NCBI GenBank assembly: GCA_016169945.1
Contig: JADLSH010000127.1
Location: 1,614,501-1,678,500, forward strand
DNA: 64,000 nucleotides
Direction: 5' to 3'
From: Trachythela sp. YZ-2020
Taxonomy: Eukaryota > Cnidaria > Anthozoa > Malacalcyonacea > Clavulariidae
Under the pieces are notes generated by a model. The model did no database searches. It had not been told where the DNA came from and was given only the letters and a program-made list of their open reading frames with translations. The position numbers and the translations under genes are program-made. Position 1 is the first letter of the stretch. Each line of letters opens with the position of its first letter. Positions 1 to 12,800 of this stretch are shown piece by piece.

Positions 1-32
1 CGTTTGTCGGTATTCATTCGAAGGTATTCATC

Positions 33-974
33 CTAATTTTTCGCTTTTTGCTTCGCCGGTTTATCTTCATTCTTTTTCGTGTTTTTTGCTTGACCAGATT
101 TCTTGCTTTGAGCCCCACCCGTTTCTTTTTCGTTTCCTTTCTCCTTCGCAGTAGCTTTTCCTTTTGTTTTACTTTGACTTTCCTTGGCTTCCTTCGCCTT
201 CGGCTTTGCTTTGCTGGTCGTCTTTGAATCCTTGGTCGTCTTTTCTCTTGCTTTGCCTTTAGCTTCCCCCTCTTCATTTGCTTTCGGTTTTCTATTTGTA
301 GTTTTACTTTCGCCTTCCCCTTTCTTCGTTCGCCCACCGGCTGCCTTCGCGCCATTTTTGCTTGCAGTCTTTTTAGCCTTTGGTATATTTTCCTTGTCGC
401 TTTCCTCCCCGCCTTTTTCGTCAACTTTCGCCTTTTTACTTTTGCCACTAGGTTTCGCTTTCTCCCCTTCGCCTTTTGCGGTCGTTTTAGTACTCTTAGC
501 AGGGACTTTCGGTTTGGGCTTCGCCTTAGGCTTAACGTTAACTCCCTTTCTCATCGCTTCTCGTATTTCTTTCGACAAAGAAAACTTGCCCGACATTCCG
601 ACACCAGATTTTCGAAGGACTCTCTCTCTCTCGATAAGTTTTGCAATTGCCAAGCTCACGTATCGATTCGCACTGTCTCCCACTTCATAATTCGCTCGAA
701 TGTATTTCACGATGGCCTGTCTAGATGAGCCACTTCGTGCTTCGTTGAGCTGATACAAGGCTGTTTCGATCATTTCGCTGTATGCTTTCCGAGTCTTTGT
801 AATTTTCTCCAGAGATGTTCTACGTTGCGGGAATAAGACAGTCGGTTGCACTTCTGCCGTTTCGACTGATTCGATTTCAAAAGCGGGCAGATCTTCGCTT
901 TCTGACTCTTCTCCGTCTGATCTTGCACCCTCAACATCAGAAAATGCAGGACTTTCGGCCATGTTTCTAGTCAT
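33..974 (-). CDS. Linker histone H1-like protein
   Basis: Encodes about 313 residues from the first ATG after a TATA box; a second in-frame ATG lies four codons on, at 962. Residues 1-50 are rich in Ser, Glu and Asp. A winged-helix H15 domain follows at about 63-145; its end, with the pattern VLRKSGVGMSGKFSLSKE, matches the H1 globular domain. The rest is a Lys/Ala/Pro tail of about 165 residues with SDKENIPKAKK and many KPK and AKxK runs. H1 proteins bind linker DNA at the nucleosome entry and exit and compact chromatin. The protein is longer than typical somatic H1 (about 190-225), and the acidic N-terminus is unusual, so this may be a divergent or germline/replacement type. The frame is open further upstream but has no ATG there. 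Its 3' end lies almost at the window edge, so a histone stem-loop cannot be judged. Confidence 0.85.
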   Translation of the reverse strand: MTRNMAESPAFSDVEGARSDGEESESEDLPAFEIESVETAEVQPTVLFPQRRTSLEKITKTRKAYSEMIETALYQLNEARSGSSRQAIVKYIRANYEVGDSANRYVSLAIAKLIERERVLRKSGVGMSGKFSLSKEIREAMRKGVNVKPKAKPKPKVPAKSTKTTAKGEGEKAKPSGKSKKAKVDEKGGEESDKENIPKAKKTASKNGAKAAGGRTKKGEGESKTTNRKPKANEEGEAKGKAREKTTKDSKTTSKAKPKAKEAKESQSKTKGKATAKEKGNEKETGGAQSKKSGQAKNTKKNEDKPAKQKAKN

Positions 975-1087
975 TCTAGATACAGTAGATCTCTTGATTG
1001 TACAGCCCTTCCTAACCTGAAGTCCTGAAGTCTGTGGTGTATGGGCGGCTGAAAAGAAATTTGCTATAGTCAAAGTGTGCTTTGAGT

Positions 1088-1095
1088 CTTATATA
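1088..1095 (-). promoter_or_regulatory. TATA box of the H1-like gene
   Basis: On the minus strand this reads TATATAAG, about 115 bases upstream of the ATG at 974. A start site about 30 bases downstream would give a 5' leader of roughly 85 bases with no upstream ATG. Confidence 0.5.
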
Positions 1096-1099
1096 ATGT

Positions 1100-1530
1100 A
1101 GACTTAGTTTTACAATAGGCCTTTGCATAACATCACAAATATATGGCAAAAACAATGAGTGACAATATGGCATGGAGAACAGTGGGATTTTCAAAACAAT
1201 GAACATTCCGATCACTGACTCATGACTGGATGGCAAGCCAATATTGTCATGCTAAGTTTATGAAAAGGCCCATCCCATTCCTGCTTATGTTAATTTTGCG
1301 CAAGACTCCGCTCCAGTAATTTACGAGAGTAATTGGCATAATTTCCATAGTGAACACAAACTCTGACTGAGCTATATATATATATATATATATTTTAATA
1401 TATAAATTATATAGTTCTTCCTCGAGCTCCCCCCGTAAATTGTAGACCATATCAATGCGCATGTGTAGAAGAACGTAAACATCAGCGAACGTGCGAAAAT
1501 GCACGACTCGTAGACAAGGAGCGAGGAGAA
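1100..1530. other. H1-MCEE intergenic spacer with short (TA)n tract
   Basis: This spacer between the two divergent genes holds a TA-dinucleotide tract at about 1373-1394. No coding potential was seen. It probably carries the epimerase promoter, but no clear TATA or initiator could be assigned to it. Confidence 0.5.
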
Positions 1531-3204
1531 ATGGCTTTTAAGTTCTTACAAACAACAAAGTTTTTGAAGTCGTTTGCAGTTGCATCTTTTAATAAACGGG
1601 TACGTAAGCATGTGAGCATTGAATAGGTTGAGGTACAAATTGTTTAATAATTTGGTCAAACGTTCAATTATCGATATATTTATTTTGTTTTATGATACAG
1701 AATCTGAGTGATGATATATGGAAATTAGGAAAGTTAAATCATGTTGCTATTGCAGTGAATAATCTTGGTAAGTTTTCCGAATAATCAACAAATCAATTCT
1801 ATTTACGAATGAAGAATGTAATGTTGGGAGAATGGTGCAGATCAAGAACATTGGTAGCCAACCTGCAATCATGTGTCTGTTGTACCAATGTTACCAGGGA
1901 TCTCCCGGTGGACTATCAGCAAATAGATTTCATCTTGCAATCATGGACATGTTCTGTGATGGGGGTAGCGGGGTAGCAAAGAATCTGTGATTCTTGTCTG
2001 TGATGAAACAAATCTGTGAACACGGGACGGCTTGAAACTAGTTTTCACTATAAGCTTATATGATTATATAGAAAGTGCAACGAAATTGTATAAAGATGTG
2101 TTGGGAGCAAGCGTCAGCGAAAGACAAGTAATAATATCCTCATGTATTTTGTTTGTGCATTGTTGTGGTAATCCATGAAACTTTTTTAGTTATTTCAGAT
2201 GATTTAACTCGTCAAGAAAGTGTTGGCCACTAATGACTTAAACATATTTTTCTAGGCTTTACCAGAACATGGTGTGTATACAGTGTTTGTGGAGTTGGGA
2301 AACACAAAAATTGAAGTATGCCACTTTTATGTCTTTGACTGACCTAGATCAAATATCTAAAACTTTGCGCTTTCAGCATTGACTTTATCAGGAGAGTTAT
2401 GAAGAGCCGTTGTTCGAAACGTGGAGAAGTATATTTTTTCACTTTCAGATTGTGGCTGTCATGAAATCCAACCAAAAACTTTATATACTTTGTCTTTATC
2501 TATTATCTATGTGGTAATATATCTACCACTTTGTGAGTAACGGCCATTATTTTATTGCAACTAGCTATTACATCCACTTGGTGACGACAGTCCGATTGCA
2601 GGATTCTTAAAAAACAAACCAGATGGTGGAATACATCATATTTGTATCGAGGTTCGTCTTTTGTCATACATTTGCTCTGCAGACAATGCTAAGCAGGATA
2701 TTCTGATAGGCTTAACCATTGGAAAATAAACTAGACACCTTATTTATATTGAGCTTGATTATTGACAGGTGAATGATATTAACAAAGCTGTTGCAGATCT
2801 AAAGTCAAGGAATATTCGATTACTGAGTCCTGAACCTCGGGTATGTATATAACTCTGTATTTTTCAATTGATTTCAGCAGATTCCGTTAAGTGACTTTTT
2901 TATCTGGTAAAGACGTAAAACGCTTAAGAATACGTACTGTACATAGAATAGAACAAAGCCCCAGGTAACTAGCATTAGAATTACTTCTGAATATACGAGT
3001 TATTCACTCATAATATATAAAAATATAATGCTCTAAAGTTTATACCTTTGTTCTATTCTATGCTTTCATTAACTAGAACAATAGTAACTAGGTATGTGAG
3101 TTATTCAAAGTCCTTATTTTCAGATTGGTGCACATGGAAAACCAGTAATGTTTCTACATCCGAAAGATTGTGGAGGAGTTTTGGTCGAATTGGAACAAGA
3201 ATGA
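1531..3204 (+). CDS. MCEE: Methylmalonyl-CoA epimerase, mitochondrial (7 exons)
   Basis: Exons read from splice sites and frame: 1531-1599, 1701-1767, 2072-2127, 2256-2315, 2565-2651, 2769-2840, 3124-3204, all GT-AG, giving about 163 residues. The enzyme interconverts (2R)- and (2S)-methylmalonyl-CoA in the propionyl-CoA to succinyl-CoA route in the mitochondrial matrix. The first 23 residues are basic and hydrophobic without acids, as expected of a transit peptide. The mature part is a vicinal-oxygen-chelate fold with LNHVAIAVNNL (first metal His), LPEHGVYTVFVELGNTK, GGIHHICIEV (second metal His) and IGAHGKPVMFLHPKDCGGVL with the C-terminal VELEQE. Length and motif order match animal MCEE. 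The start is the first ATG before the transit-like segment. The short exons are easy to miss in automated annotation. Confidence 0.93.
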
Positions 3205-3550
3205 TCGTAATAATTTTGGAAGAAAATACTTCAATAAAAAACTTCGTCGCCGTTCAAGTGTACAAGTAACCCGGCCACAGTCACAGAATTGACAAAATGT
3301 ATATATTTTGCTTGATATCCTCAACAGTGTACTTGAATTAAGTCGAAACACTTAGGGCATTCATACATTGTTTTTTCAGCATGTATATATCTCCACTGCA
3401 TGTGATGACCACAAATTAGAACTATAAATAGCGATAAAAGTACTATAAATTAGCCAACAAATTATGTATTATAAAATGTCAATGAGGAATATGTTTGCTA
3501 CTAAATGTTACGTTCACACAGCACCGAATGAATTCAGAACCGTTCTCTAA

Positions 3551-3706
3551 AGGTACGTTCACACACAGCGATTTGTCGGGCCGATTTCAGGTTTTGCTGA
3601 ATGTTAATGACGAATATTTTCAGTTGATGATGTTGTCAGATGACGTATGCTACGTATTTTTCAAATATCATTAACGTGCACCTGAAATCAGCCCGACAAA
3701 TCGCGA
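3551..3706. mobile_element. Inverted-repeat MITE, family A, copy 1
   Basis: The left end carries ACGTTCACACACAGCG, then ATTTGTCGGGCCGATTTCAG. The right end carries the inverse, CTGAAATCAGCCCGACAAAT. The interior includes GTTAATGACGAATATTTTCA. The same structure recurs at 38123-38600 and 42145-42315, which shows a dispersed family of non-autonomous DNA elements. Confidence 0.7.
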
Positions 3707-5636
3707 CAACTTTGCGCGATTTCGCCTTTCGAGTTAACCGCACGTAACGAATCTGCGCCCGACAAATTGTAAACCTAACTTAATGACGTGTTTGCTCATG
3801 ACGTGGCTTTTACGTCACTAAACGAATTCGCAAGCTCGTTTTGAGAGCGTTCTTAATCTAATTAGAGTTATGACGTAATGAATCGCAACTGCAATGCGAT
3901 TCGTCCGTTTTATATTCACTGGCAGTTACGATTGTGACAAAGCTCTTCATTGGATCGCTAACAATCGTTGTCCAATCAGATCGCGCAAAAGAAAATGGGA
4001 ATTATCACGTGGGAGATATATGAGACAAGGTAAAGTTTGTGGTATAAAATTTTTTGGTCAAAGTTGGACCTCAGTTCTTGCGAGAAAAAGTATTTGGAGT
4101 TGATTTGTGTGGCTTCTTTGAGCCGCTGTTTTGAGGTGTTTTGACTTTTATTTTGGAGTTTATGTTTTGGCGTTTTGAAAAACAAAACAGTCCGCGAAAG
4201 GTTGTACAAGGATAAATTTAGTGCAGTAGCGCTTAGAAATAGATACATACAAAAACCGTGATTAATAATATGCGGCAGAACTTTATATAAATCACCGATC
4301 GACCTAACCGCAAATGTACCGAATCTTTACCGCTACTAAATCGCAATGAAACCGCAAATTAACCACGACCGCACGGCACCTGCTGTTCTGTTCCATTCTG
4401 TACGTGATTCAAGAGCCAATGGAGTCTATGCCTATGCAGATAATAGCGTGTTTTAATGCAGTTTTTTTACAAATTAAGTAGTGAACTCGCTACGTCTGTC
4501 AAATAACTTCCCATATATTAAAACTTGAAACTTCCCGCATTGTTCTGACCTAAATTGAATAGGATGACCTCATGAAAGGTGCTGCTATAAAATATACGAC
4601 ATGTTTGGGACGTTTTTTACTAAAAATAAACTTAAGGCTTGACTAACGAAGTCAAAAGTCAAAGAGCTTTTGTTAGCATGTGCAATCAGTAATCAGTCCT
4701 AGCCCTAAGGCGCTGCATACTTCTACTTTGAAAATGGAATAGTGCATTAGATCGGGACAAAAACGAAAAGGAAAGATAAGTTAAAATACAGAAGCACTGA
4801 GAACAGTCCAGCATCTGAGCAAAAAGCTCTTCCTCTGTGAGTTTATAGTATATAAACCGGCTTATCACGCAACGTATTAATTCATGACCAAAGCACAAAG
4901 GAATCAACACTGTCTGTAAACGTCCATAAATTAAACCAACAGTCACGTCAGTTGACTTTCTTGTCAATTTCAACTGAGCACTGCATTAGTTTTTAACCCG
5001 TTTTAACTTATAATTAAGTATCTCGAGTGAGCGAATTTCCAAGACGAAGTAGTCGAAAATGTAATCCTTTTGCAAACTTGATTTAGAAATTTCTATTATA
5101 GCAATAAAGTGGGCGGTCTTTGCGTTTTCAATTAGTACCTTTTGGTTTGCATTGTGTGGCTTGTTTTTCCACTTAATAATTACGTAAATAATTTCCGCTC
5201 GGGCGATAAAACAATTTTTCACGAACATTCTGGCTCCGAGAGTCTAAATATTACCGAAGTATAATAAAGAGCAAGGAATGATTGTGCTAATTAATAAATG
5301 GATTAATTATACTGTAATTATAGCTATTTGGTTTTGTTACAATGCACTACTTTTTTACATTCGATGGTGGGTTGCAGTAAGCGTTACTGGGCAGCTGATG
5401 GTTGTCAACTTTGTTGAAATGTTGACGCTTATAGGAGCAAGCAAATCAAACTACATGAAATATCTCTCAATTCTATTTATTTGCCATGAAATACAAGACT
5501 ATTAGGTATAACGAAAAGAACTATTAACATTATTTTCTCAATCTGATAACTGTCTGTTGACCACCTTCGCTGCATGATATGCTTGGTGAAACATTAAAAC
5601 TACCAAAAGGTGAAGGATAATCGATAGGCTTAAAAA
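3707..5636. other. Intergenic, no recognisable feature
   Basis: Only short chance reading frames lie here. None has a recognisable domain, and I see no convincing repeat. Confidence 0.5.
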
Positions 5637-5638
5637 TT

Positions 5639-5925
<287 letters not shown>

Positions 5926-6873
5926 GTACTTGGTAGTGGTTTTTCCAGCACGATGTTAATAAATAGGAAGTAGGAACCATATATTCAACACTCCTTTAAA
6001 TCCTTGCATTCTCAGACGCGGAAACTAAATTGTCCTGTTTGCCCAAATAGAAGGCAATTTAACATAATGTGTAAGTTAATCTGACACTAATAATTTCAAC
6101 TTAGTAAGAGTCTATATATTTCCTTTCATATCATATGTCTTTCGCATATCAAGTTATTCCAGATCAGTATGTATGGTTGCAGGCTAAGCAGTGGAAAGTC
6201 CTGGAAATTTGCAACCTTCCTTGGAAAATTAAAGAGAACGGGATTAGTTCTAGAAATCATTTTGCAACATTTTATTTGCACAACTTGTTCTTCTTGAGTA
6301 TTTAGAATAAAGAAAGTATATTCCAAAAAGAAAGAACAGTTTAAAAGTAACAAAGTCAAAAAGCCTACTTATGAAATGAGTACTGGGCAAGGAACGAAAA
6401 ATAATTGTGGTGGTGTTGTGACCTGATTTTGACTCTCTTACATTAAGGCCTAAAAAATTTTCTTTTTATGGTTAAATACATTAAAGAGGTCACTAGCTAT
6501 ACAGGGAGCAAACACAGGACTGTATAGTTCTTGTAAAATTTTAGATGCAAACCAGGCTACATTCCTACATGTTTTCTACTTTGTGGAAAGTCTAATAGGT
6601 AGCAAATTATATAAAAACAAAATTTGCAGAAAAAGTCATTCTAAATATTTGCATTGCATTTGCATTCTGTCTAGGTCTGTTACCTTGCCCAATAGGAAGC
6701 CGGGATTTTTATCATTCTAGAACGTGATTGGTCAGTATTATACATGCCAAAGTGGCAGAAATCCCTTGCCGCGCTATTGAGCATAAGTTTCCGGCCACAG
6801 TTTGAATATCAAGTTGGTCGAAAAAAGACTGAATTTTATTGATTTTAGCGCTGTCTCTCTCAATTCTTTAGCA
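5926..6873. other. Region upstream of lamin
   Basis: No gene or clear repeat was seen. The lamin promoter and 5' UTR should lie in the last few hundred bases. The reading frame is open for 24 codons before the chosen ATG, but has no ATG there. Confidence 0.4.
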
Positions 6874-9800
6874 ATGGCTACCTCTACACGTTCCAACAAC
6901 AGTACACCGGCGAATAAGAAGTCGAACAACGCCAGTTTTACTTCGCCAACGAAAATTTCGAGAATGCAGGAACGCTACGAGCTAGGCCATTTGAACAACC
7001 GCTTATCTGTGTATATCGAACGAGTTAAGAATTTAGAAGCTGAAAATGCGAGTCTATCGGCCGAAATTGAAACGACAAAGGTCCGTACAGAAAACGAGGT
7101 GAATAATATGAAAAACATGTTTGAAAATGAGCTAAACGATGCTCGAAAAATGCTGGATGAAACCTCGATGGAAAAGGCACGAATACAGCTCGAGAGCGGA
7201 CGAAACGCAAGCATTGTTGCAGAATACAAAGTAAAGTAAGTAAATGTGGTTTATTGTAGGTGCCACTTTAACTACGTGTACTTAGTTCCATGAAGTTATG
7301 AGTAGAATTTCTTAATAAACTAAGTAATTATAAATTTTCGTGTGTATTTTGTCGCAAGCACGTGCAATGGCGACGTTCTAGTTCGTTCTATCAAAACACC
7401 TTGAGACACGATTCCTTTGTCGATGCCGCTATTTGTTTTGGTGCTTGAAAATATAGATGTATATCGTAAACAATTCGTGCGCTACACTACGTTTTGGTTA
7501 AAATTACACTTAAATTTCATAGCATTCTATATGATTTGTCATTAATATGATATAAAACTTCTTTCACACAGACCTGTCACGAAAATGTACAATATTCAGC
7601 ATGTTGATTTAATAAATATCGCTTTGCTAACAAACAGTTTGTATGCAATAAACTTGGGTTTATATGAAAATGTCGTCAGTTCTAAGAAGTTTCTAAATCT
7701 AGGAAGGGTTTAATAAACGTGGGGAATATAGACGGATAACACCCGCCAAAAGAGGCTTTATAGACTTATTTTACGGTGTTATTTTAAGATTTCGTGACCT
7801 GTTGGAGCTGTCACAGAGGGCGTAAGAATTAGCGTCGTTAATGGCCATTTTGCTTTATGCTTCTATTTAAATATTGTTTGCCTAAATGTGCGTGCTAAAA
7901 TTACAGACAATAATTGGATTTATGTTTTATGGGTAAATATTTGAAGCATAAAGGTCCAATATAAATCTCCTTTGCCTTGTTATGCCAAATTGGTGGTAAA
8001 GAATGCAAACAATTTTCCGGAAATGAAGTCAGTTTAAAGTTTAAACTGTTGCACATGTGTGCATGGTTAAAAGTAGAATTTTAGGGCCAAAGAGTAGAAA
8101 TGAGAAAATCATATGTTGCTAACATATTCGATACAATTGATTTGATCCAAAGTTTTTTATAATGCTGTGTTTAGCCGACATTACCAGCTGGGCATTGTGT
8201 GTGGACAATACAAATAAACTTAGTCGTCAAGATGTTTTAATAAAACTTCTGGAAATGTAGTTTTGGGTGAAACAATGCAATGAAGTAACTGGGTATGGTT
8301 GAAAAGCGCACCTTTTTATTGAAAGAAACTATCAATATTGAGTTTGATCACGGATCATTCCAGAAAACATTCACTGTTGATTACAATTGTATTATAGCAG
8401 ATGATATTTATCAAGAATATCAACTGTTTGAATACATGAACATTTATAAACCAACTGGAAATTAGGTAGAAAGATAAAATACAAAGTAAACATGTCCAGA
8501 CACAATCCTTGCATTGATTCTGAGAGCTTGACCACTCTTGCATGCTTTCACTCTATTTCAGTGCTTTAGAGTGGGTCTCGATTGCTTCTATCAGTTAATA
8601 TTTTGTGATACCTTTGACTGTGTGCCTCAAAATGCAAGGTCTCAAAAATAGAACTCTTCCCTAGGTATGACGATACCTCAAAGAAACTCAATGTGTGCGA
8701 GGAAAATCTCCAAATTACCGAGTCAAAACTTTCTCAAAATGAGAAGGTTTTGGATAAAACAATCCGAGACAAAAGAAAGATGGCAGGTGACATTGACGTC
8801 TTGGAAAAAGAAAATTTTGCGCTGAAAGAGGCTGTCGAGACATCAAAGTGTAGTCTCGAGGAAGAAATATTGCTGAGAGTTGACATTGAACATCAACTTC
8901 AGTCAACTAAAGAAGAGATGAACTTTAAACAGCAAATGTTTAACAAGGTAGGGAACAGACGGCTCTTTCCCCCAGGGGTGGGTCCAACTTGGTTTAAGTG
9001 GACTTTGGTCATGAAGCATGGCGTGACCTGCGACCAAGGAAGGGTGAATCACCACTGAGGACCCCCACAGGGTCAAGGGGGTTATCTTGTCAGAAATTTT
9101 TTCAAAAATAAGATGGCCTAGATGGTCAAAAGCTTGTAGGGTGGATGGATCCCCTGGAGATTGCTAGTAATATGTGGATGAACTTTCCTGGAAAATGTGA
9201 ATTATAGGGGAAAAAACCCTGGAAAATATGGAATATACAATGCTCCCACCTAGAAAGTGTGCATTAGGTGGATAACCTCCTGGAAATGTGGGTTATAGGA
9301 TGATTGTCCCTAGGGTCCCTATGAAGGCATAATAAATGCAGAAAGAGCCCAAACTTGAAAGGCCCCTAGAAGCATCCCGTCCTTCTCTGTGGCCCTAATC
9401 TTTAACAATGTGTTTCTAGGAGTTACAAGAGATGCGGAATCAAATCCAACACGTTGAGAAACAAAAAGTGAGAATTGAAAGTGACTACAAGTCAAAGTAC
9501 GAAGGCATCATGACTGAGAAGCTCCAAGAATTACGTGACATCTACGATGAAGAGAACGAAAAACTTACGAATGATGTTCAGAATCTCTATTTAGCTAAGG
9601 CAAGGAATTTCTACCGCTATTATTGATGTTTCCTTGACCATACACTAACCACTGTGCCATCAATGATGATTACTATTATTTATCGACCTCAATTTAGTAT
9701 GAAGATTTGAAAGACCACGCAAGAGAAGATGCTCTTAAGCTTGCTGAAGCAAGAGACAACAACAGAGATCTGACAAACAAGTTGGAAGATATAAAAGCTG

Positions 9801-12800
9801 AACATATAATTGCCCAATCAAAGGTAACTAAGCTTGTCAGTTGTATAATATGAAGGTCAATACACAGAAGAAAAATAGCTCACATGGTTCGAATTAGAGA
9901 AGAAAAATCGATTTGCAAATTTTGTTAATGAAAATTTTAAGGGAATTTCAATTTTGCAGAGTGGAAACACTAAAAAAATGGCGGCCATTTTGTTGCGAAT
10001 TTTGTGAATATTTCGGATAAATTTCAGCTATATTCTGCTTTTTACACATCCTTTTAGTACAAAAATAAAATAGGGAACAAAACACTAGCAAAATTTTACC
10101 TTAAATGTTGAGTTTGCAACATAAAATTTGAGCATCGTTTGGAAAAGGATGCAATTTTTTTACTATTTTGGCCAAAACGATGTGCACACAGTGAGCTCTA
10201 TATATATATATCTGGAGTGAGAACTTATGTCCAAAAAATGAAGCCAAAGATGGCGGAAATTGACGTCCAGTGCCAATCCCTTTCTATTGTTTTCGACCGC
10301 GCGGTTTACACAAGCCGACAAGGAGTGTGCCGAAATTTCGTGTTTTTACTCCGATTTAAACAATAATATCATGATTTTATGAGTTAATAACTTGATTAGC
10401 GATACGATCTGTTAGATCTGTTGGAATTAGCTGGATAAAATGATATGAAAACTGTTTATGACCTTCATGAGTTTGGACGTCAATTGCCGCCATCTTGGCT
10501 TCACTTGGCCTATTGGCCGAACATTAGAAGTTCTTACTCCAGATATATATGGAGCTCACTGTGTGCACATTGCACACCATTAATTCGAACCCTGATACGT
10601 CAAATTTGCAGACCTTCAATCAACTTATGAATGTGCCTGATATATGTTAAATTTTCTTTTTGCAAAAGGTTGACTCCCTACACAAGCGGCTAAAAGAGAT
10701 AGAAGAATTGCTGGATGATCAACAACGCCGTGCAAATGACACCATTAACTTGCGAGATGAAGAAATCCGAGAACTCCGTGAAAATATGGAGGAACAGCTC
10801 GGGCAGTATGAAAATTTGATGGGAGTTAAAGTTGCCTTAGATATGGAACTGGCTGCTTACAGGAAACTTTTGGAAGGAGAGGAAGTGAGGTAGGTCTGCT
10901 AGGTCAAGTGATTAACCTGCCTTATATTACTGTGGCCCAGGAGCAAGGTTAAAGCTTTTCTACTATTACCTGTATATCAGTATTTTACTGCTATTTGCAA
11001 TCAAACGCGCCGCGCGCCGAATTTTCGACGTTGTTTACAATTGTCAACGCTACGTTGATATGCCCCCAACGTAACGTTCATAGCAGTCAACGTAACGTTG
11101 ACCTAATATCAATGTTACGTATTCGTTTTGTAAATAATGTTTCTAATGCGGGTTTAAGTCGCTTTAACAAATTGTTTACAGTATTTATAAGCAATTTAAT
11201 TTGTCGCTGGGTTGAATTTTAAACGACGTTTTCGCGACAAACGAATGAAACAATAATTGTAGAAAATCGAGCAAGCTTATCATTCAAAAATTAAAATGCA
11301 TATCAACGCAACTTTTTACAACATAATTCAAATTTATCTGCAGGAAATTGCTCATGAGCTTCCAGTATTATATGTTGACAAGGATCCTGGAGTGCAATGC
11401 AGCTTTGTTAAAAATAGCGTTAGATTTTGTAGGTATTGTTAAAATAATAATATGTGCTTTACCAGAGGTTTTTGCTAGGTAACATTTACTAGCAATCTAA
11501 GACAGTTATAGACAAGTAACAACGTAACAATTCTACACGGCACGTTTGATAATACAAAGAGCAGTAAATACGCTTTTAGAAAACCTAACATTGATGTTCA
11601 ACGTAACGTTCATAGCGAGTCAACGTAACGTTCATAGCGAGTCAACGTAACGTTCATAGCAAGTCAACGTAACGTTCATAGCAAGTCAACGTAACGTTCA
11701 TAGCGAGTCAACGTAACGTTGGGGGCAGATCAACGTAGCGTTGACAATTGTAAACAACGTCGAAAATTCGGCGCGCGGCGCGTTTGATTGCAAATAGCAG
11801 TAACAAGAGTTTTTTTATGTTTTACCAGACTAAACATCACTCCACCACCTTCCCCAGTATTTGGTGATAAATACAAAGAGAAGAGACCGAACAAGCGGCC
11901 GCGTACTGAAGACTTGCAGGCCACAACGACAAGTACAACTACTGCAGCCACTGGAAATATCCAGATTATTGAGGCGGATAGTCAGGGGAAATTTGTAAGA
12001 CTTTTTAACAGTGGGACGAAGGTAGATTGGACATATCATTGGATTAGTATTTTTTCTAAACTTTCTAATTCTTAATGTATTACAGTCGATTTCAACTAAC
12101 ACTAAAATTTCCGAACTTCGTTTCGAACTTCGGAAATTCGTTGCGAAGTGCATAATGAAATTCAGAACCGGTTTGTAAACTGTCATTTGATTGGCTGCTT
12201 TTTCTCTAGTAACCAATCAGAGGCTTTGTTTACAAACTTGCTTCTGAATTGCATTATGAACTTTTGAACTTCGCAACGAATTTGCGAAGTTCGAAACGAA
12301 GTTCGGAACATTTTAGTGAAAAGTTAGTTGAAATCGACGGTAATTACGTTTGTCGCCTATTTATATATGCCAATGATTTAAGAAAGAAAACTCCAGGAAT
12401 GCCGGGTTTTGACACACAAAAAAGTGCGTAAAACTCGTAAAGTTCGATAGTTCCTTGCCTCAGTCGGAGAAAACAACTATCTGGGCCTCGAAAATACTTC
12501 TGAATCTTATGTCTATGATGATGCAATAATGCCCATAATTCCGTATTGCGTTTTTGTGCGTTGCATGTGCGTTTCGGACCGCGACAGGAGCACAATTTGG
12601 AACGCGTTTGAAAAGACGTGGAACGCAATTCGAACGCACGTGGAACGCAATTCGAACGCAATTCGAACGCACGTGGAACGCAATTCGAACGCGACTGGAC
12701 TGGAGCGCAATAAAGAATGCGTTTCGCACGCGTTTTCAGTATATTTTTCTCGGAAGTATTGTGGGTTGCACTTTAGATGGCATAACTCATATTATACCAA

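Noticed and set aside
184..690. Hydrophobic plus-strand frame opposite the histone
   Set aside because: Mirror of the Lys/Ala-rich histone tail; no start context or domain.
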